Positions 15,280 through 25,854 of a stretch of DNA of 59,542 nucleotides are shown in pieces. Under the pieces are notes generated by a model, which was not told the DNA's origin, did no database searches, and saw only the letters and a program-made list of their open reading frames with translations. A program made the translations under genes and the position numbers. Source of the DNA: Candidatus Methanoperedens sp. (GTDB lineage: Archaea; Halobacteriota; Methanosarcinia; Methanosarcinales; Methanoperedenaceae); the NCBI GenBank assembly GCA_023249105.1, contig JAHFDG010000020.1:1-59542 (forward strand), given 5' to 3'. How positions within the stretch are numbered: the stretch's first letter is position 1; each line of letters begins with the position of its first letter.

Positions 15280-16043
15280 ACAACCTCTGTATCCAGTTGG
15301 ATGTTCAATATATATACGTCCACATTCTTTGCTATATTGAGTGTACCGGTGCATTCAGCAGAAGTCCCGCTTGAAAAACAAAAATTCCATGACATTACAC
15401 CTTTTAAATATTTCTCCCATCCCTTTGAGTAACTGCTGTTGATAGTTACTATTATATCGCTCATATTGCTCACATTGTTAAAAGTAACACTTGGCACACC
15501 TTTAGCCGTAACCCTGCTCATGCCGCTGCCGCCAGTGGAAGAAGCCCCTCCTATTGTAACAATGGGTATGATAAGTATATTACTCTGATTGGTAATAAGC
15601 GGTTTTGAAACAAGTATTGTATTGCCGTTTGGATACTTTACCCATACACCTGTGCCTTCATAAGCGACAACGGTTTCCCCTACAACACTTTCAATACTGC
15701 GCATCTGCCTGTCAGCCAGAACAATTCTTTCACCGGCTGAATTATTTGCAGTAATATTCATCGTACTGTTCCCTGTAACGCTTAGCGAACCTCCATACAA
15801 CTTTAGCTCAACGCTCTGCGATGGCGCCTGTCCCAATACAACTTTATTGATGTTATTAGCAAGCACAACAAAACTCTGCTTAGTATTTTCTATGTGGTTC
15901 GCTTCCTGGGCATTCTTTATTATCGGGTATCCTGCAACCCCAATAATTCCGATGGATAACACCAGTAATCCGAGGATTGTGACAAAGTCAATTACTTCAG
16001 AGACTGCATCTTCCGAGGAAAGAATTTTTTTTATGCTCATCAT
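15276..16043 (-). CDS. Pilin-like protein (DUF7289-like)
   Basis: This 255-residue protein has an N-terminal SSEDAVSEVIDFVTILGLLV segment, a class III-like signal followed by a membrane helix. The extracellular part has GGSLSV, VGETVVAYEGTGVWVKYP and ILIIPIVTIGG blocks, which align by eye with VEPNST, VAYEGGGVWAQYP and LTLPVINING of the neighbouring larger protein. The two are therefore paralogues. The gene overlaps both neighbours by one to four nt. It probably functions in a type IV pilus-like or secretion filament on the cell surface. Confidence 0.7.
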   Translation of the reverse strand: MMSIKKILSSEDAVSEVIDFVTILGLLVLSIGIIGVAGYPIIKNAQEANHIENTKQSFVVLANNINKVVLGQAPSQSVELKLYGGSLSVTGNSTMNITANNSAGERIVLADRQMRSIESVVGETVVAYEGTGVWVKYPNGNTILVSKPLITNQSNILIIPIVTIGGASSTGGSGMSRVTAKGVPSVTFNNVSNMSDIIVTINSSYSKGWEKYLKGVMSWNFCFSSGTSAECTGTLNIAKNVDVYILNIQLDTEVV

Positions 16044-16510
16044 TACTGTTCTATTTTCATTGAGTTATTATTGTTATCGTAGCTCAGTTTATAGTCCTGC
16101 GCATTGCTATATATTTGCCCGGTTATGTTAGAGGAAGAATTGAAAGGTATCCATGCTTTTGCATTTCCATTTTCCGATTCAAGTAATATCCTTTCTTTAG
16201 TTACATTGATGCCATAGCCCTCGTTTGCAATGGAAGCGGGGATTGAAAAATCATATTCCAGTTGGTTCACAGTGCCTCCGTTTGATTTGGTTATATTTAC
16301 CAGTGTGTCCATAGAAGCAACCCTTGCTGCAAATCCGCTTCCCAGGATATCAAAGCTTTCCTTCATTGCTGTTTCCTGGGAGTGCTTTGTGAGTGTATAG
16401 AATGAAAGAATGATTCCCGAGAAAATCAGCACTGTAATAAATAATATAAGAATAAAACCTAATGTAATGGATACGGCATCTTCATTTTTCAGGAGAGTTT
16501 TTGATTTCAT
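16043..16510 (-). CDS. Pilin-like protein (DUF7266-like)
   Basis: This 155-residue protein has the charged head KNEDAVSITLGFILILFITVL followed by a hydrophobic helix to about residue 38, then a small extracellular domain. It matches by layout the haloarchaeal pilin-like DUF7266 group found in the same kind of cluster. It overlaps the next gene's start at 16043. The family assignment is by memory of the cluster and is uncertain. Confidence 0.65.
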   Translation of the reverse strand: MKSKTLLKNEDAVSITLGFILILFITVLIFSGIILSFYTLTKHSQETAMKESFDILGSGFAARVASMDTLVNITKSNGGTVNQLEYDFSIPASIANEGYGINVTKERILLESENGNAKAWIPFNSSSNITGQIYSNAQDYKLSYDNNNNSMKIEQ

Positions 16511-16514
16511 GGGC

Positions 16515-17288
16515 TCACCACGGCACTGAAACAGGAATAGTGATATTGGTGCGCATCTTGCTGGTGGAAAGGGTTACTGTGGCGTTGAGGATGTAATCGC
16601 GGGCGCGAGTGAAGTTTCTGCCGTAGGTTGTGTTGCCTGCTATGCTATAGTTACCTGAGGCAGAGCTACCGTTTATGAATGCTATAGAGTACGCCGAGGT
16701 TATATTATTCTTAATTTGGTCATTAGTAATGGTGGTGGGTGTTCCCGTATATGTGAAGTTTATGTACCAGTATTTTGTAGCGCTAGAGATATTTATCCTA
16801 AAAGGGGAAGTTGTATCTATCCAGGATATGTTGACTGTTATTGTTGAATTTTTAACATTCTCCATCACAGTCCAGTTAGCTGCGCCATTTGCAGTCCCGT
16901 TATCTGTGAAATTAGCGTAATTATTGTTATTCCAGTTGCTTATATTCCAGCCCACGTTCACCCCTTCGCCGTGCAGCGCATAAATTTTTGATAAGTTTCC
17001 GCTGAAATTTTGCATTTGGCTGGTGAAATTGATAAACTTCAGGTTAGCATCCTGCCCCGGCGCGGTTACATTCCTGTATGCGCTTTTCATTTCATCCCCG
17101 CTGATACGCATCAGGTTCACTATATCGTATTTTATGGGGTCTCCTCCCGCTTCCCCTGCCATATTGCTTTCAAATATGATATTATTGAGCATAATCGTGG
17201 TTATCACAAGCCCTATACCTATAATAAAGCCTGCCAACAGCATGAATTGTGCATCATCGTTTTTTATTATTCCCATCACATTCTCCAT
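16515..17288 (-). CDS. Pilin-like surface protein (DUF7261-like)
   Basis: This 257-residue protein begins with KNDDAQFMLLAGFIIGIGLV, a pilin-type N-terminal helix after a short charged head. A large Asn/Thr/Ser-rich extracellular domain with many N-x-S/T sites follows, suggesting glycosylation. The first ATG (17288) overlaps the previous stop by 13 nt; the ATG at 17276 is an equally good start. Its position in the cluster matches the Q-x-x-L-A type member of haloarchaeal pilin-like sets. Confidence 0.62.
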   Translation of the reverse strand: MENVMGIIKNDDAQFMLLAGFIIGIGLVITTIMLNNIIFESNMAGEAGGDPIKYDIVNLMRISGDEMKSAYRNVTAPGQDANLKFINFTSQMQNFSGNLSKIYALHGEGVNVGWNISNWNNNNYANFTDNGTANGAANWTVMENVKNSTITVNISWIDTTSPFRINISSATKYWYINFTYTGTPTTITNDQIKNNITSAYSIAFINGSSASGNYSIAGNTTYGRNFTRARDYILNATVTLSTSKMRTNITIPVSVPW

Positions 17289-17866
17289 AAAATAAGTTTA
17301 ACGTCAACGATATTATACAAGCTGGTTGAGGGATCGATATCATTTATCGGGTTGTTTGGATATTTTGTTTTATCAATATCTCCGTCGTGCAATGCTATTT
17401 TCCTTGAAACAATCACAGCGTTTTCTGAGGGATCGCCGTCGTATATCATTCTCTCGGTGGAATAAGAAGTACCATTGTTTGTAAGAAAAGTGAACTCTAC
17501 ATTATGGGCAATTCCCTGCCCGATTAAAGTAGCGTTTAAGATTTTTTCCAGGTTGTTGTTAAGGCGTTCTGCACATGTTGTATCTCCTTTCTTACAGTAC
17601 GCAGAGCCGCTCCAGATATTTTCGCTGCCGTTCCATGCGAGCACATCATTCTTAAGCTTCGAATTATATCCCGGCTCGGCATAATCCAGCGCCCCTAAAA
17701 TATCCTGCCCGAGCACCTGAAGCTCGGTTTCCACATGCACGTTTGCGGTTGAAGAAGTAAGCGGCGTCATCGAGGTTGCATCTATGGCATAAACTATGAC
17801 AAGGAGCATTATTGTAGCTGCCGCCACTCCTTCCAGGGTATGCATCTGGGCTTTATCATCGAACAT
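17276..17866 (-). CDS. Pilin-like protein (DUF7288-like)
   Basis: This 196-residue protein starts with DDKAQMHTLEGVAAATIMLL, a charged head and hydrophobic helix. MTPLTSSTANVHVETELQVLG and ILGALDYAE blocks follow, which I recall from haloarchaeal DUF7288 proteins. The extracellular domain is small and contains one Cys pair (AYCKKGDTTC). It overlaps the preceding gene by one nt. It is likely a conserved pseudopilin of the cluster. Confidence 0.68.
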   Translation of the reverse strand: MFDDKAQMHTLEGVAAATIMLLVIVYAIDATSMTPLTSSTANVHVETELQVLGQDILGALDYAEPGYNSKLKNDVLAWNGSENIWSGSAYCKKGDTTCAERLNNNLEKILNATLIGQGIAHNVEFTFLTNNGTSYSTERMIYDGDPSENAVIVSRKIALHDGDIDKTKYPNNPINDIDPSTSLYNIVDVKLILWRM

Positions 17867-18354
17867 TACCAGACCCTCACTGAAATGATGGCGGTTTGAT
17901 TATATCCTGTCGAGGAATTTACTATCAATACCAGGCGTTTTAGTTGCCCGATATCGGTGGTTTCCGGGAGAGCCGGGCCGCTCTGGTTCATAATAGCGCC
18001 ATTTGGATATGCAACCGTTATATTCATATCAAAAACCGATTCACTGCTGAACAGCCCGATTTCCCGAAGTGCAGCATTATAGTTATTCTGGTTGGAATAA
18101 TTCAATCTCGTATTATTGAAAAAATATAATTTACCCTGGTCTATAACATTTAACTCACTTGCTTTATCGGCATGGAGCAAACGTTCAACAAGTACGGTTC
18201 CTGCCCTGTCCGCGGCAAGCGTGGCCTTATCCGAACCCGACTGGAAGGGTATGAATAAACCATACATGAACTGGAATACAAAAACAACAGCCAGGAGAAA
18301 TATTCCGATGCCTACGATATAGTCGATGGTTACCTGGGCTGAATCGCTTTTCAC
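17866..18354 (-). CDS. Pilin-like protein, first gene of the cluster (DUF7287-like)
   Basis: This 162-residue protein has the N-terminus KSDSAQVTIDYIVGIGIFLL, then VVFVFQFMYGLFIPF, and a block DKATLAADRAGTVLVERLL. That pattern fits haloarchaeal DUF7287 pilin-like proteins, with a prepilin-peptidase-type head and a membrane helix. It opens the six-gene minus-strand cluster. Upstream, the AT-rich stretch 18355-18410 probably carries the promoter. No ATPase or platform gene lies in the window, so the assembly machine must be encoded elsewhere. Confidence 0.68.
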   Translation of the reverse strand: MKSDSAQVTIDYIVGIGIFLLAVVFVFQFMYGLFIPFQSGSDKATLAADRAGTVLVERLLHADKASELNVIDQGKLYFFNNTRLNYSNQNNYNAALREIGLFSSESVFDMNITVAYPNGAIMNQSGPALPETTDIGQLKRLVLIVNSSTGYNQTAIISVRVW

Positions 18355-18408
18355 GCCTTTAATTAAGCGTTCAATAATATTAAAACTTATGAATGATATA
18401 GTTAAGAA

Positions 18409-18500
18409 CTAAACAATTAAAACTATCTTTGCGGCCTTTGCGCTCTCTGGTGAATAAAAACGCATACAGCAGAGACGCCAAGAGCGCAAAGTGTTCATAA
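18409..18500. repeat. Intergenic CGCAAAG-type repeat, copy 2 (hairpin form)
   Basis: It contains CTTTGCGGCCTTTGCGCTCT and, 50 nt on, GCCAAGAGCGCAAAG, so the two arms can fold back on each other. The first 60 nt are nearly identical to 53799-53862, including AAACAATTAAAA and TCTCTGGTGAATAAAA. It lies between the pilin cluster and the S10 terminator. Confidence 0.7.
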
Positions 18501-18529
18501 AATAGGTCTAAAATGTTGGTTCTTGACTT

Positions 18530-18570
18530 AAAAAATAAAAATAAGAAAATGGTTAAAAAATAACCATTTT
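18530..18570 (-). terminator. Terminator of the EF-2/EF-1A/S10 unit
   Basis: Perfect arms AAAATGGTTA and TAACCATTTT (18546-18570) with a five-base loop overlap the last bases of the S10 stop codon. On the minus strand they are followed by a T-rich run (CTTATTTTTATTTTTT). It marks the end of the translation operon. Confidence 0.7.
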
Positions 18571-18880
18571 AAGTCGTCAGGACTATCTCGATACTGATAT
18601 CTTTAGGCACCTGTATGCGCATTAACTGGCGCAATGCCCGCTCATCTGCATCAAGGTCGATGAGCCGCTTATGCACTCTCATCTCCCAGTGGTCCCAGGT
18701 CGCGCTCCCCTCGCCATCCGGGCTTTTCCTGCATGGAACCACCAGCTTCTTGGTGGGCAGGGGAACCGGACCGGAGATATTAACTCCGGTTTTTACTGCT
18801 ATGTCTTTTACCTGGGAACATATCCCATCAAGTGTAACAGGACTTGTTCCTGATAAACGTATTCTTGCTTTCTGGACCAT
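18569..18880 (-). CDS. rps10: Ribosomal protein uS10
   Basis: This 103-residue protein has the family signatures KARIRLSGT at the start, the [20 protein letters not shown] loop and HKRLIDLDA near the centre. It sits in the head of the small subunit. It is the last gene of the archaeal S12-S7-EF2-EF1A-S10 order and starts 36 nt after the EF-1A stop. Confidence 0.95.
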   Translation of the reverse strand: MVQKARIRLSGTSPVTLDGICSQVKDIAVKTGVNISGPVPLPTKKLVVPCRKSPDGEGSATWDHWEMRVHKRLIDLDADERALRQLMRIQVPKDISIEIVLTT

Positions 18881-18916
18881 TTTGAACTCCGTTTTAAAAA
18901 TTAAAAAAAAAGGAGA

Positions 18917-20185
18917 TTAAATGCGCGGTTTAATATCCTGTACCATGCCTGCTGCAATGGTCATTCCCATATCTCGTATCGCAAACCTGCCAAGCTGTGG
19001 AATCTCTTTTACCTTTTCGATACACAACGGTTTGGCTGGTTTGATCACCACAATAGCGGCATCCCCGGCTTTTATGAAATCGGGATTTTCAGCAGCGGTC
19101 TGACCGGTCTTGGGGTCAAGCTTCTTCAATATTGCTGTGATCGTTCCTGCAACCTGTGCCGTATGGCAGTGCAATACTGGCGTATAGCCGACGGTAATAG
19201 CAGACGGATGCTGTAAGACCACGATCTGGGCTGTGAATTCTTCAGCCACTGTAGGGGGCTTATCAACAGGCCCGCAGACATCTCCGCGCCTGATATCCTT
19301 TTTCTCAACGCCTCTCACGTTCCATCCGATGTTATCGCCCGGGAGAGCTTCTTTGATTTCCTGGTGATGCATTTCAATGGATTTGACTTCACCAACGGCC
19401 CTGGCCGGCATGAATATTATTTTATCGCCTGGTTTCATCCTTCCGGTCTCGACCCTGCCTACTGGAACTGTTCCGATACCGGAAATTGTGTAAGCATCCT
19501 GAACAGGAATGCGAAGCGGTAATGTCACAGGCTTCTCTGGCAGTTTTAACGTATCAAGAGATGCCAGTAATGTTGGTCCTGTATACCATTTTGTGTTCTC
19601 GCTGGGCTTTGCAAGGTTATCCCCTTTGAAAGCTGACGTGGGGATGAAGTTCATTTCATCCGGTTTATAGCCAACCATTTTAAGCAGCGTTGTGAGTTCG
19701 GCTTTTACTGCTTCATATCGTGCCTTGTCATAGTTGACTTCATCTATCTTGTTGACTGCTATGATCAACTGGGTAATACCGAGGGTTCTTGCAAGGAATA
19801 CATGTTCCTTTGTCTGTGACTGGACGCCTTCCTTGGCAGCGCATACCAGAATTGCAGCATCAGCCTGTGAGGCGCCTGTTATCATGTTCTTTACGAAGTC
19901 CCTGTGGCCGGGGCAGTCCACTATCGTAAAATAATATTTTGCAGTATCAAATCGCTGGTGAGCAACGTCTATTGTGATACCCCTGTCTCTCTCTTCCTTA
20001 AGTGAGTCCATGACCCATGCGAATACGAAAGATTCTTTGCCTTTCGCTTTTGCTTCTTCTCTATACTTTTCGATGATATGCGGTGGTACCGCGCCAGTCT
20101 CAAACAATAACCTACCGACGAGAGTTGATTTCCCGTGGTCGATATGCCCGATGACTGCTAAATTTAAATGTGGTTTCTCTGCCAT
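18917..20185 (-). CDS. tuf: Translation elongation factor 1-alpha
   Basis: This 422-residue GTPase brings aminoacyl-tRNA to the ribosome. The G1 motif GHIDHGKST (13-21), DCPGHRDF (G3) and NKID (G4) are present. The two beta-barrel domains follow, with [14 protein letters not shown] as the hallmark of domain 2. Length is typical for archaeal EF-1A, with no insertion. It lies 75 nt after EF-2 in the same transcript. Confidence 0.97.
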   Translation of the reverse strand: MAEKPHLNLAVIGHIDHGKSTLVGRLLFETGAVPPHIIEKYREEAKAKGKESFVFAWVMDSLKEERDRGITIDVAHQRFDTAKYYFTIVDCPGHRDFVKNMITGASQADAAILVCAAKEGVQSQTKEHVFLARTLGITQLIIAVNKIDEVNYDKARYEAVKAELTTLLKMVGYKPDEMNFIPTSAFKGDNLAKPSENTKWYTGPTLLASLDTLKLPEKPVTLPLRIPVQDAYTISGIGTVPVGRVETGRMKPGDKIIFMPARAVGEVKSIEMHHQEIKEALPGDNIGWNVRGVEKKDIRRGDVCGPVDKPPTVAEEFTAQIVVLQHPSAITVGYTPVLHCHTAQVAGTITAILKKLDPKTGQTAAENPDFIKAGDAAIVVIKPAKPLCIEKVKEIPQLGRFAIRDMGMTIAAGMVQDIKPRI

Positions 20186-20260
20186 AATATTTCTCCTTTA
20201 ATTTTTTATGAAATTGTTTTGTGTTCGTATTGTTGTTTTTGTTTTTAAACCTTGCGTTGT

Positions 20261-22450
20261 TCAGGGACTGATGAAATCACTGGGTTTTGGCATTTCGAGT
20301 TTCAATCCTTTGCGTTTCCTGATATCCATCACGATGTCATTGAGCATATTTCCGGGTATGGGTTCAAATCCCGCAAATTCCGTGCTCCACATCGCCCTGC
20401 CTTCGGTTGCCGAGCGTATATCGCCGGAAAATCCGAACAACTGCGCAACAGGCGCCTTGGATTCAATAATCGTAAGATCGCCTTCAGATTTCATATCAAG
20501 TATGGAACCGCGTCTTCCCTGCATTTCACGCATTGCACCACCCATCTGGTCCTGGGGGACCTGGATGAATACTTTCTGGAATGGTTCAAGGAGCGTAGCC
20601 CCTGCCATTAGCATTGCAGCCTGGACGGCCTGTCTTGACGCCGGTATGACCTGTGCCGGTCCCCTGTGGATTGAGTCTTCATGGAGTTTGGCATCCATCA
20701 ATTTTACCTTGACTCCCATTACAGGTTCCCTTGACATCGGTCCAGCCTTCATGACTTCTTCAAAGCCTTCGAGTATGAGTTCCATTGTTTCATTCAAATA
20801 CTGGATACCTTTTGTCATATCGATATAGACATTGGTCTCATAGATATGGATAATTCCCTTCGCTTCATCCTTGGTAAAGCCTGCTTTCAGGAGAATATCC
20901 CTGCGCTCAACTTCCGACTGCCTCATTGAAACTTCATTATTTTTTATAAGTTCGACAACATTTTGCCTGAGCGGTTCCACTTCGATATAGAACCTGTTAT
21001 GCCGGTTAGGGGATTTTCCTTCTACAGGCCCGGCATGAGTTGAGATTGTTTCCCTGTATACTACAAGCGGTTTTGATGTGGTAATCTCAACATGTTTGTC
21101 GCGCTGTATCCTGCCTGCAACAACCTCAAGATGCAACTCACCCATTCCAGCCAGCAAATGCTCTCCAGTTTCCTGGTTTATCATTACCTTAAGGGTTGGG
21201 TCTTCTTTTGCGACCTGCCTTAATACTTCAACCAGTTTTGGCAGGTCTTTCATGTGTTTAGCTTCAACGGCTACAGTCATCACAGGCTCGCTGACATGCC
21301 TGATACTCTCAAATGGAGTCATGCTCTTGTCTGTGGATGCTGTAGAACCCACTATGGCATCACTTAAACCGGTTACTGCTACGATATTTCCGGCAGGGAT
21401 TTTGTCGCATTCAATTCGCTCAGGACCCATGAAGAGACCCACGGACTGTATCCTGTTAGGATGGGGCATTCCTGAAATATATATTTCCTTACCCCTTTCA
21501 AGAGTACCGGAGAAAAGCCTTCCGCTTGCCACTTCACCCGCATGCGGGTCGGTGGTGATATCGGTTATCATAAGAGCCACTTTGCCGTTCCTGTCCACGT
21601 TTATCATGGATTTTCCGATTTCGCTGTCCTTATCTCCATGCCAGATGACTTTAATTCGCTCTTTTTGTGCCTCGATAGGGCTTGGAAGGAATCGTATTAT
21701 CATTTCATTCATTACTACATGAAGCGGACATTTTACAGCAAGTTCCTTCTGCTTATCAGCCTGGCATAATTCGATAATTTCCTTAAATCCTATACCGGTC
21801 TTTTTCATATAAGGAATGCTGATTGCCCAATTATTAAGGGCAGATCCGAATGCAACTTTGCCAATTGCAGGGTCAAGCTTCAGTCTATCATAATCGTCGG
21901 GTTTCAAACCTTTAACAATCTTATTGACTTTATCAATAACAAGCCCCAGGCGCATTTGCATGTCAGCAGGTGTAAGCTTTATCTCATTAATGAGTCGGTC
22001 AACCTTGTTAATGAAAAGAATAGGCGTTACATTTTCACGAAGCGCCTGGCGAAGCACTGTTTCTGTCTGCGGCATTGGGCCTTCGACGGCATCAACCAGC
22101 ACAACCGCCCCGTCCACGGCTCTCATGGCGCGAGTTACGTCGCCGCCAAAGTCAACGTGGCCAGGTGTATCGATAAGGTTGATAAGGTATTCCTTGCCTT
22201 CATACTGATGCACCATAGAAACAGTTGCAGAATCAATCGTGATTCCACGTCTCTGTTCTTCTTCATCAAAGTCCATGAATAATTGCTCGCCAGCCAGTTC
22301 TGATGAAATCATACCTGCGCCGGCAAGTAAATTGTCTGAGAATGTTGTTTTACCGTGGTCAATATGCGCGACTGTACCGATATTTCGGATAAACTCGGGT
22401 TTATCCATCAGTTCAGTGACATGCTCAACCATTTTCTTTCTTCTGCCCAT
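20261..22450 (-). CDS. fusA: Translation elongation factor 2
   Basis: This 729-residue translocase GTPase has AHIDHGKTT (G1), the RGITID switch, [10 protein letters not shown] (G3) and NKVD (G4). It has the normal five-domain length. The domain IV tip carries [14 protein letters not shown], in which the histidine is the residue converted to diphthamide in archaea. A TATA box at 22551-22559 and the terminator before it suggest that EF-2, EF-1A and S10 form their own transcript. Confidence 0.97.
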   Translation of the reverse strand: MGRRKKMVEHVTELMDKPEFIRNIGTVAHIDHGKTTFSDNLLAGAGMISSELAGEQLFMDFDEEEQRRGITIDSATVSMVHQYEGKEYLINLIDTPGHVDFGGDVTRAMRAVDGAVVLVDAVEGPMPQTETVLRQALRENVTPILFINKVDRLINEIKLTPADMQMRLGLVIDKVNKIVKGLKPDDYDRLKLDPAIGKVAFGSALNNWAISIPYMKKTGIGFKEIIELCQADKQKELAVKCPLHVVMNEMIIRFLPSPIEAQKERIKVIWHGDKDSEIGKSMINVDRNGKVALMITDITTDPHAGEVASGRLFSGTLERGKEIYISGMPHPNRIQSVGLFMGPERIECDKIPAGNIVAVTGLSDAIVGSTASTDKSMTPFESIRHVSEPVMTVAVEAKHMKDLPKLVEVLRQVAKEDPTLKVMINQETGEHLLAGMGELHLEVVAGRIQRDKHVEITTSKPLVVYRETISTHAGPVEGKSPNRHNRFYIEVEPLRQNVVELIKNNEVSMRQSEVERRDILLKAGFTKDEAKGIIHIYETNVYIDMTKGIQYLNETMELILEGFEEVMKAGPMSREPVMGVKVKLMDAKLHEDSIHRGPAQVIPASRQAVQAAMLMAGATLLEPFQKVFIQVPQDQMGGAMREMQGRRGSILDMKSEGDLTIIESKAPVAQLFGFSGDIRSATEGRAMWSTEFAGFEPIPGNMLNDIVMDIRKRKGLKLEMPKPSDFISP

Positions 22451-22550
22451 AATATAATTTACCTCTTTTTTTGATGAACCCGTCTAAACGATTTGAATAT
22501 CTTTGGGTTCATCAAATATTGGAATTTTTTGGTTCTCTATTATTCTATCC

Positions 22551-22559
22551 TATATAAAC
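22551..22559 (-). promoter_or_regulatory. TATA box for the EF-2/EF-1A/S10 transcript
   Basis: On the minus strand GTTTATATAGG lies about 100 nt before the EF-2 start, inside the 228-nt gap between S7 and EF-2. With standard spacing the RNA would start near 22527, with a leader of about 75 nt. That leader contains GGGTTCATC and GATGAACCC blocks that also occur before nusA and L30e. Confidence 0.55.
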
Positions 22560-22636
22560 ACTTTGAAAACCAGAAAAACATTACGGGATAAGGAAAAATG
22601 CTTTTACAAGTGTTATATATGGAATAAACAGGATGG

Positions 22637-22673
22637 AAAAATAAAAAAAGTATCACATAACCGAAAGGTTATG
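22637..22673 (-). terminator. Hairpin terminator after S7
   Basis: On the minus strand CATAACC-TTTC-GGTTATG forms a stem six bases after the S7 stop, followed by CTTTTTTTATTTTT. It indicates that the RNA polymerase/S12/S7 transcript ends, at least partly, before EF-2. Confidence 0.65.
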
Positions 22674-22678
22674 CGATT

Positions 22679-23239
22679 TTACCGCGCTGCCTTCGCAACC
22701 CTTTCAATATTGTCTTTCTTGCCCATGGCATATCCTTTTACGTCATGGTTTGCCGCAGCGATTATCTCGTCTGCAAGAGCGTTCGCAAGGGATTTCTTTG
22801 TACCGAAAGACGCCTGTTGCGCCCCTTCGGCTATGAGTCGCAATGCGGTATCAACACGGCGCTGGGGAGCTGTGTCCACAGATTTTGGAACTGCTATGCC
22901 GCCATACTGTAACCGTACTGTTTCCTCTCTTGGCCCTGCGTTTATTATCGCATTAACAAGCATTTGAATGGGATTCTGTCCTGTTTTTTTATTAATGATT
23001 TCAAATGTTTCTCTTATATTATTGATAACCGTTATCTTCTGCCCCGTGTTGTTTTCTTCACGCATTATCTTATTGACAAGCCGTTCAACAATGTTATAAG
23101 TTGATTTGCTGAACTGCTGTTTTGCACTCCTGCCGCCAGAGTGGGGAATAACGATCGGTAAGAGATTGATATAGCCTTTGACGCTTGGGTCTTTGACCTC
23201 AACTTCTGTAAAATCCCATTTTCCGAATAATTTTTGCAT
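22679..23239 (-). CDS. rps7: Ribosomal protein uS7
   Basis: This 186-residue protein has the archaeal uS7 blocks [20 protein letters not shown]-like (about 65-85), [13 protein letters not shown] and [13 protein letters not shown] near the centre, and [13 protein letters not shown]-like helices at the end. It organises the 3' domain of 16S rRNA. It follows S12 by one nt and is followed by a hairpin terminator. Confidence 0.95.
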   Translation of the reverse strand: MQKLFGKWDFTEVEVKDPSVKGYINLLPIVIPHSGGRSAKQQFSKSTYNIVERLVNKIMREENNTGQKITVINNIRETFEIINKKTGQNPIQMLVNAIINAGPREETVRLQYGGIAVPKSVDTAPQRRVDTALRLIAEGAQQASFGTKKSLANALADEIIAAANHDVKGYAMGKKDNIERVAKAAR

Positions 23240-23240
23240 A

Positions 23241-23669
23241 TTATCTCACCGGTTTTTCCTTCTTGCCCAGAACAAGTTGTCTCAGGTCCACGTTGTTCAC
23301 AGCAACCACTTTCCAGCGTACGCCCGGGATATCTCCCATAGCACCGCCCATCTTGCCGCCTATCCGTTCCACGATTACTTCATCATGTTCATCAATGAAA
23401 TTGATCGCGCCGTCTCTGGGGCAGAATGCCGATATCTGCTTTCCGTTCTTGATAAGCTGAAGGCGTATGCATTTTCGTATAGCCGAATTTGGTTGTTTTG
23501 CCTCAATTCCGACTTTTTCAAGTGCAATACCTCGTGCCTGTGGCGCTCCCCCGAGAGGGTCTGCCTTTACGTCCAGATTAAGAGCCCGTCTTGCATAATC
23601 GCCATCTGCCCATCTGAAATTTTTGCTATCGCTCTTTAATTTGCGAGCCGCGAATATTCCTTTTCCCAT
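23241..23669 (-). CDS. rps12: Ribosomal protein uS12
   Basis: This 142-residue protein of the decoding centre has [15 protein letters not shown] and [14 protein letters not shown], the loops near the A-site. It carries the archaeal N-terminal extension ([11 protein letters not shown]) and has normal length. It is placed between NusA and S7 as in most archaea, 27 nt after NusA. Confidence 0.96.
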   Translation of the reverse strand: MGKGIFAARKLKSDSKNFRWADGDYARRALNLDVKADPLGGAPQARGIALEKVGIEAKQPNSAIRKCIRLQLIKNGKQISAFCPRDGAINFIDEHDEVIVERIGGKMGGAMGDIPGVRWKVVAVNNVDLRQLVLGKKEKPVR

Positions 23670-23696
23670 GTAGTTTTTTCCTCCAAATAATTTTGA

Positions 23697-24140
23697 TTAC
23701 TGAATAATCACATCGTTTATATTATGATGCCTCAAGGAGAGCTTTTTTACCTTTTCGATATTTTTGCCGTCTCTCCCGATGGCAAGCCCCTTCTCTTTAG
23801 TTGGAACTTCTACATAAGCTATACGCTTGCCATCACTAACTGTAATATTTACATTTTTCACTAAAACTGGATGAAATGCATTTTTCACGAACTCGGCAGG
23901 GTCATCAGAATGTTCGATTATTTCAATATGTTTTCCGATTGTCTTCTTCACGCGATTGATATGGTCCCCGCCTTTCCCGATTGCCAATCCCATATCTCCG
24001 TTTTTAACAACAAACAACAACCTGTTGTTCTCTGAATCCTCAAAACAGTCTTTTGTCCTGGCACCGGTCATGCTTTCAAATAATGCTATATACCGTATTC
24101 CATCGGTGCTTAACTTGACTTCACTCTTTGATGAAACCAT
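23697..24140 (-). CDS. nusA: NusA-like KH-domain RNA-binding protein
   Basis: This 147-residue archaeal short NusA consists of two KH domains (GLAIGKGGDHINRVKKTIG and GLAIGRDGKNIEKVKKL show both GxxG loops) without the S1 or polymerase-binding parts. It is thought to bind RNA in transcription or termination. The ribosome binding site AGGAG at 24150-24154 and the first codons lie in a 49-nt segment (24127-24175) that is repeated at 24276-24324, on the other side of a hairpin element. It is therefore a partially duplicated gene start. Confidence 0.92.
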   Translation of the reverse strand: MVSSKSEVKLSTDGIRYIALFESMTGARTKDCFEDSENNRLLFVVKNGDMGLAIGKGGDHINRVKKTIGKHIEIIEHSDDPAEFVKNAFHPVLVKNVNITVSDGKRIAYVEVPTKEKGLAIGRDGKNIEKVKKLSLRHHNINDVIIQ

Positions 24141-24169
24141 TGATAATCACTCCTTTTCAGACGGGTTCA

Positions 24170-24289
24170 TCAAAAAGCGACACCTCGCTTTATGCGGTAT
24201 CCACGTATGGCGATGCCATACGTGTCTGCGAAGTAAAGCGGCGCAACGGTTTTTGATAAAACTTTCTTAAAGTTTTTTGATGAACCCAT
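24170..24289 (-). CDS. 39-codon small frame in the hairpin element before nusA
   Basis: The frame starts at ATG 24289 with its own AGGAG (24299-24303, nine-base spacing) and ends at TGA 24170. It encodes a basic peptide that begins MGSSKNFKKVLSK, has TVAPLYFADTYGI in the middle and ends [10 protein letters not shown]. The end matches the small frame before rpoA2 (YRIKRGVAL), and the middle matches the one before the DUF58 gene (TVAPLYFADTYGF). It could be a real small protein or a by-product of a repeat whose frame is kept open. Confidence 0.5.
   Translation of the reverse strand: MGSSKNFKKVLSKTVAPLYFADTYGIAIRGYRIKRGVAF
24174..24276. repeat. Triple-hairpin element, copy before nusA
   Basis: Three stems follow one another on the plus strand: AAAGCGA/TCGCTTT (24174-24191), CACGTATGG/CCATACGTG (24202-24224) and AAAACTTT/AAAGTTTT (24258-24276). 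The last stem is the same in the copies at 25832 and 28513. The middle stem has another sequence in those copies but is still a perfect palindrome. Confidence 0.75.
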
Positions 24290-24325
24290 TGATTTTCACT
24301 CCTTTTTAGACGGGTTCATCAAAAT

Positions 24326-24613
24326 TCATGCTCCCTTGAATGAGAGTATTTCCGACTCTCCCGGTTCCAACACTGCAAGCACAGCAATCGAAAAAGGTTT
24401 GCCGCATGCAACTCCAAGGTCAACGCTAGTTCCCGGAAAATTAATAACAGGTACGTCCTTCACTTCATTCCTTGTCTTTTCAAAACAATTAGACGACACT
24501 ACTACAACCTGTGCTTTCCCGTTCTTTACAGCATCCGTGGTCTGTCTTGAGCCGATTACTACTTTCCCTGTAGATAAAACGTTTCTCAATACTTTGTTAA
24601 TATCAGTTTCCAT
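24326..24613 (-). CDS. rpl30e: Ribosomal protein eL30
   Basis: This 95-residue protein of the L7Ae/L30e family has GKVVIGSRQTTDAVKNGKAQ and VVVSSNCFE in the RNA-binding fold and VACGKPFSIAVLAV at the end. It lies between rpoA2 and nusA as usual in archaea. It starts 12 nt after the rpoA2 stop. The gap to nusA is unusually long at 185 nt and holds the hairpin element. Confidence 0.93.
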   Translation of the reverse strand: METDINKVLRNVLSTGKVVIGSRQTTDAVKNGKAQVVVVSSNCFEKTRNEVKDVPVINFPGTSVDLGVACGKPFSIAVLAVLEPGESEILSFKGA

Positions 24614-24625
24614 ACTTATTCTCCT

Positions 24626-25850
<1,225 letters not shown>

Positions 25851-25854
<4 letters not shown>

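Larger units (their letters stand above)
24127..24324. repeat. 49-nt direct repeats flanking the nusA hairpin element
   Basis: The segments 24127-24175 and 24276-24324 match at about 45 of 49 positions (the blocks GATGAACCC, CACTCCTTTT and GACGGGTTCATCAAAA are shared). Each includes AGGAG and an ATG in the same spacing on the minus strand. One ATG is the nusA start; the other opens the small frame at 24289. Between the repeats lies the triple-hairpin element. Confidence 0.85.

Noticed and set aside
15276-15354. Upstream start at 15354 for the large pilin-like gene
   Set aside because: It would place 25 codons inside the previous gene and bury the pilin-type head. ATG 15279 overlaps the previous stop and fits the cluster pattern.
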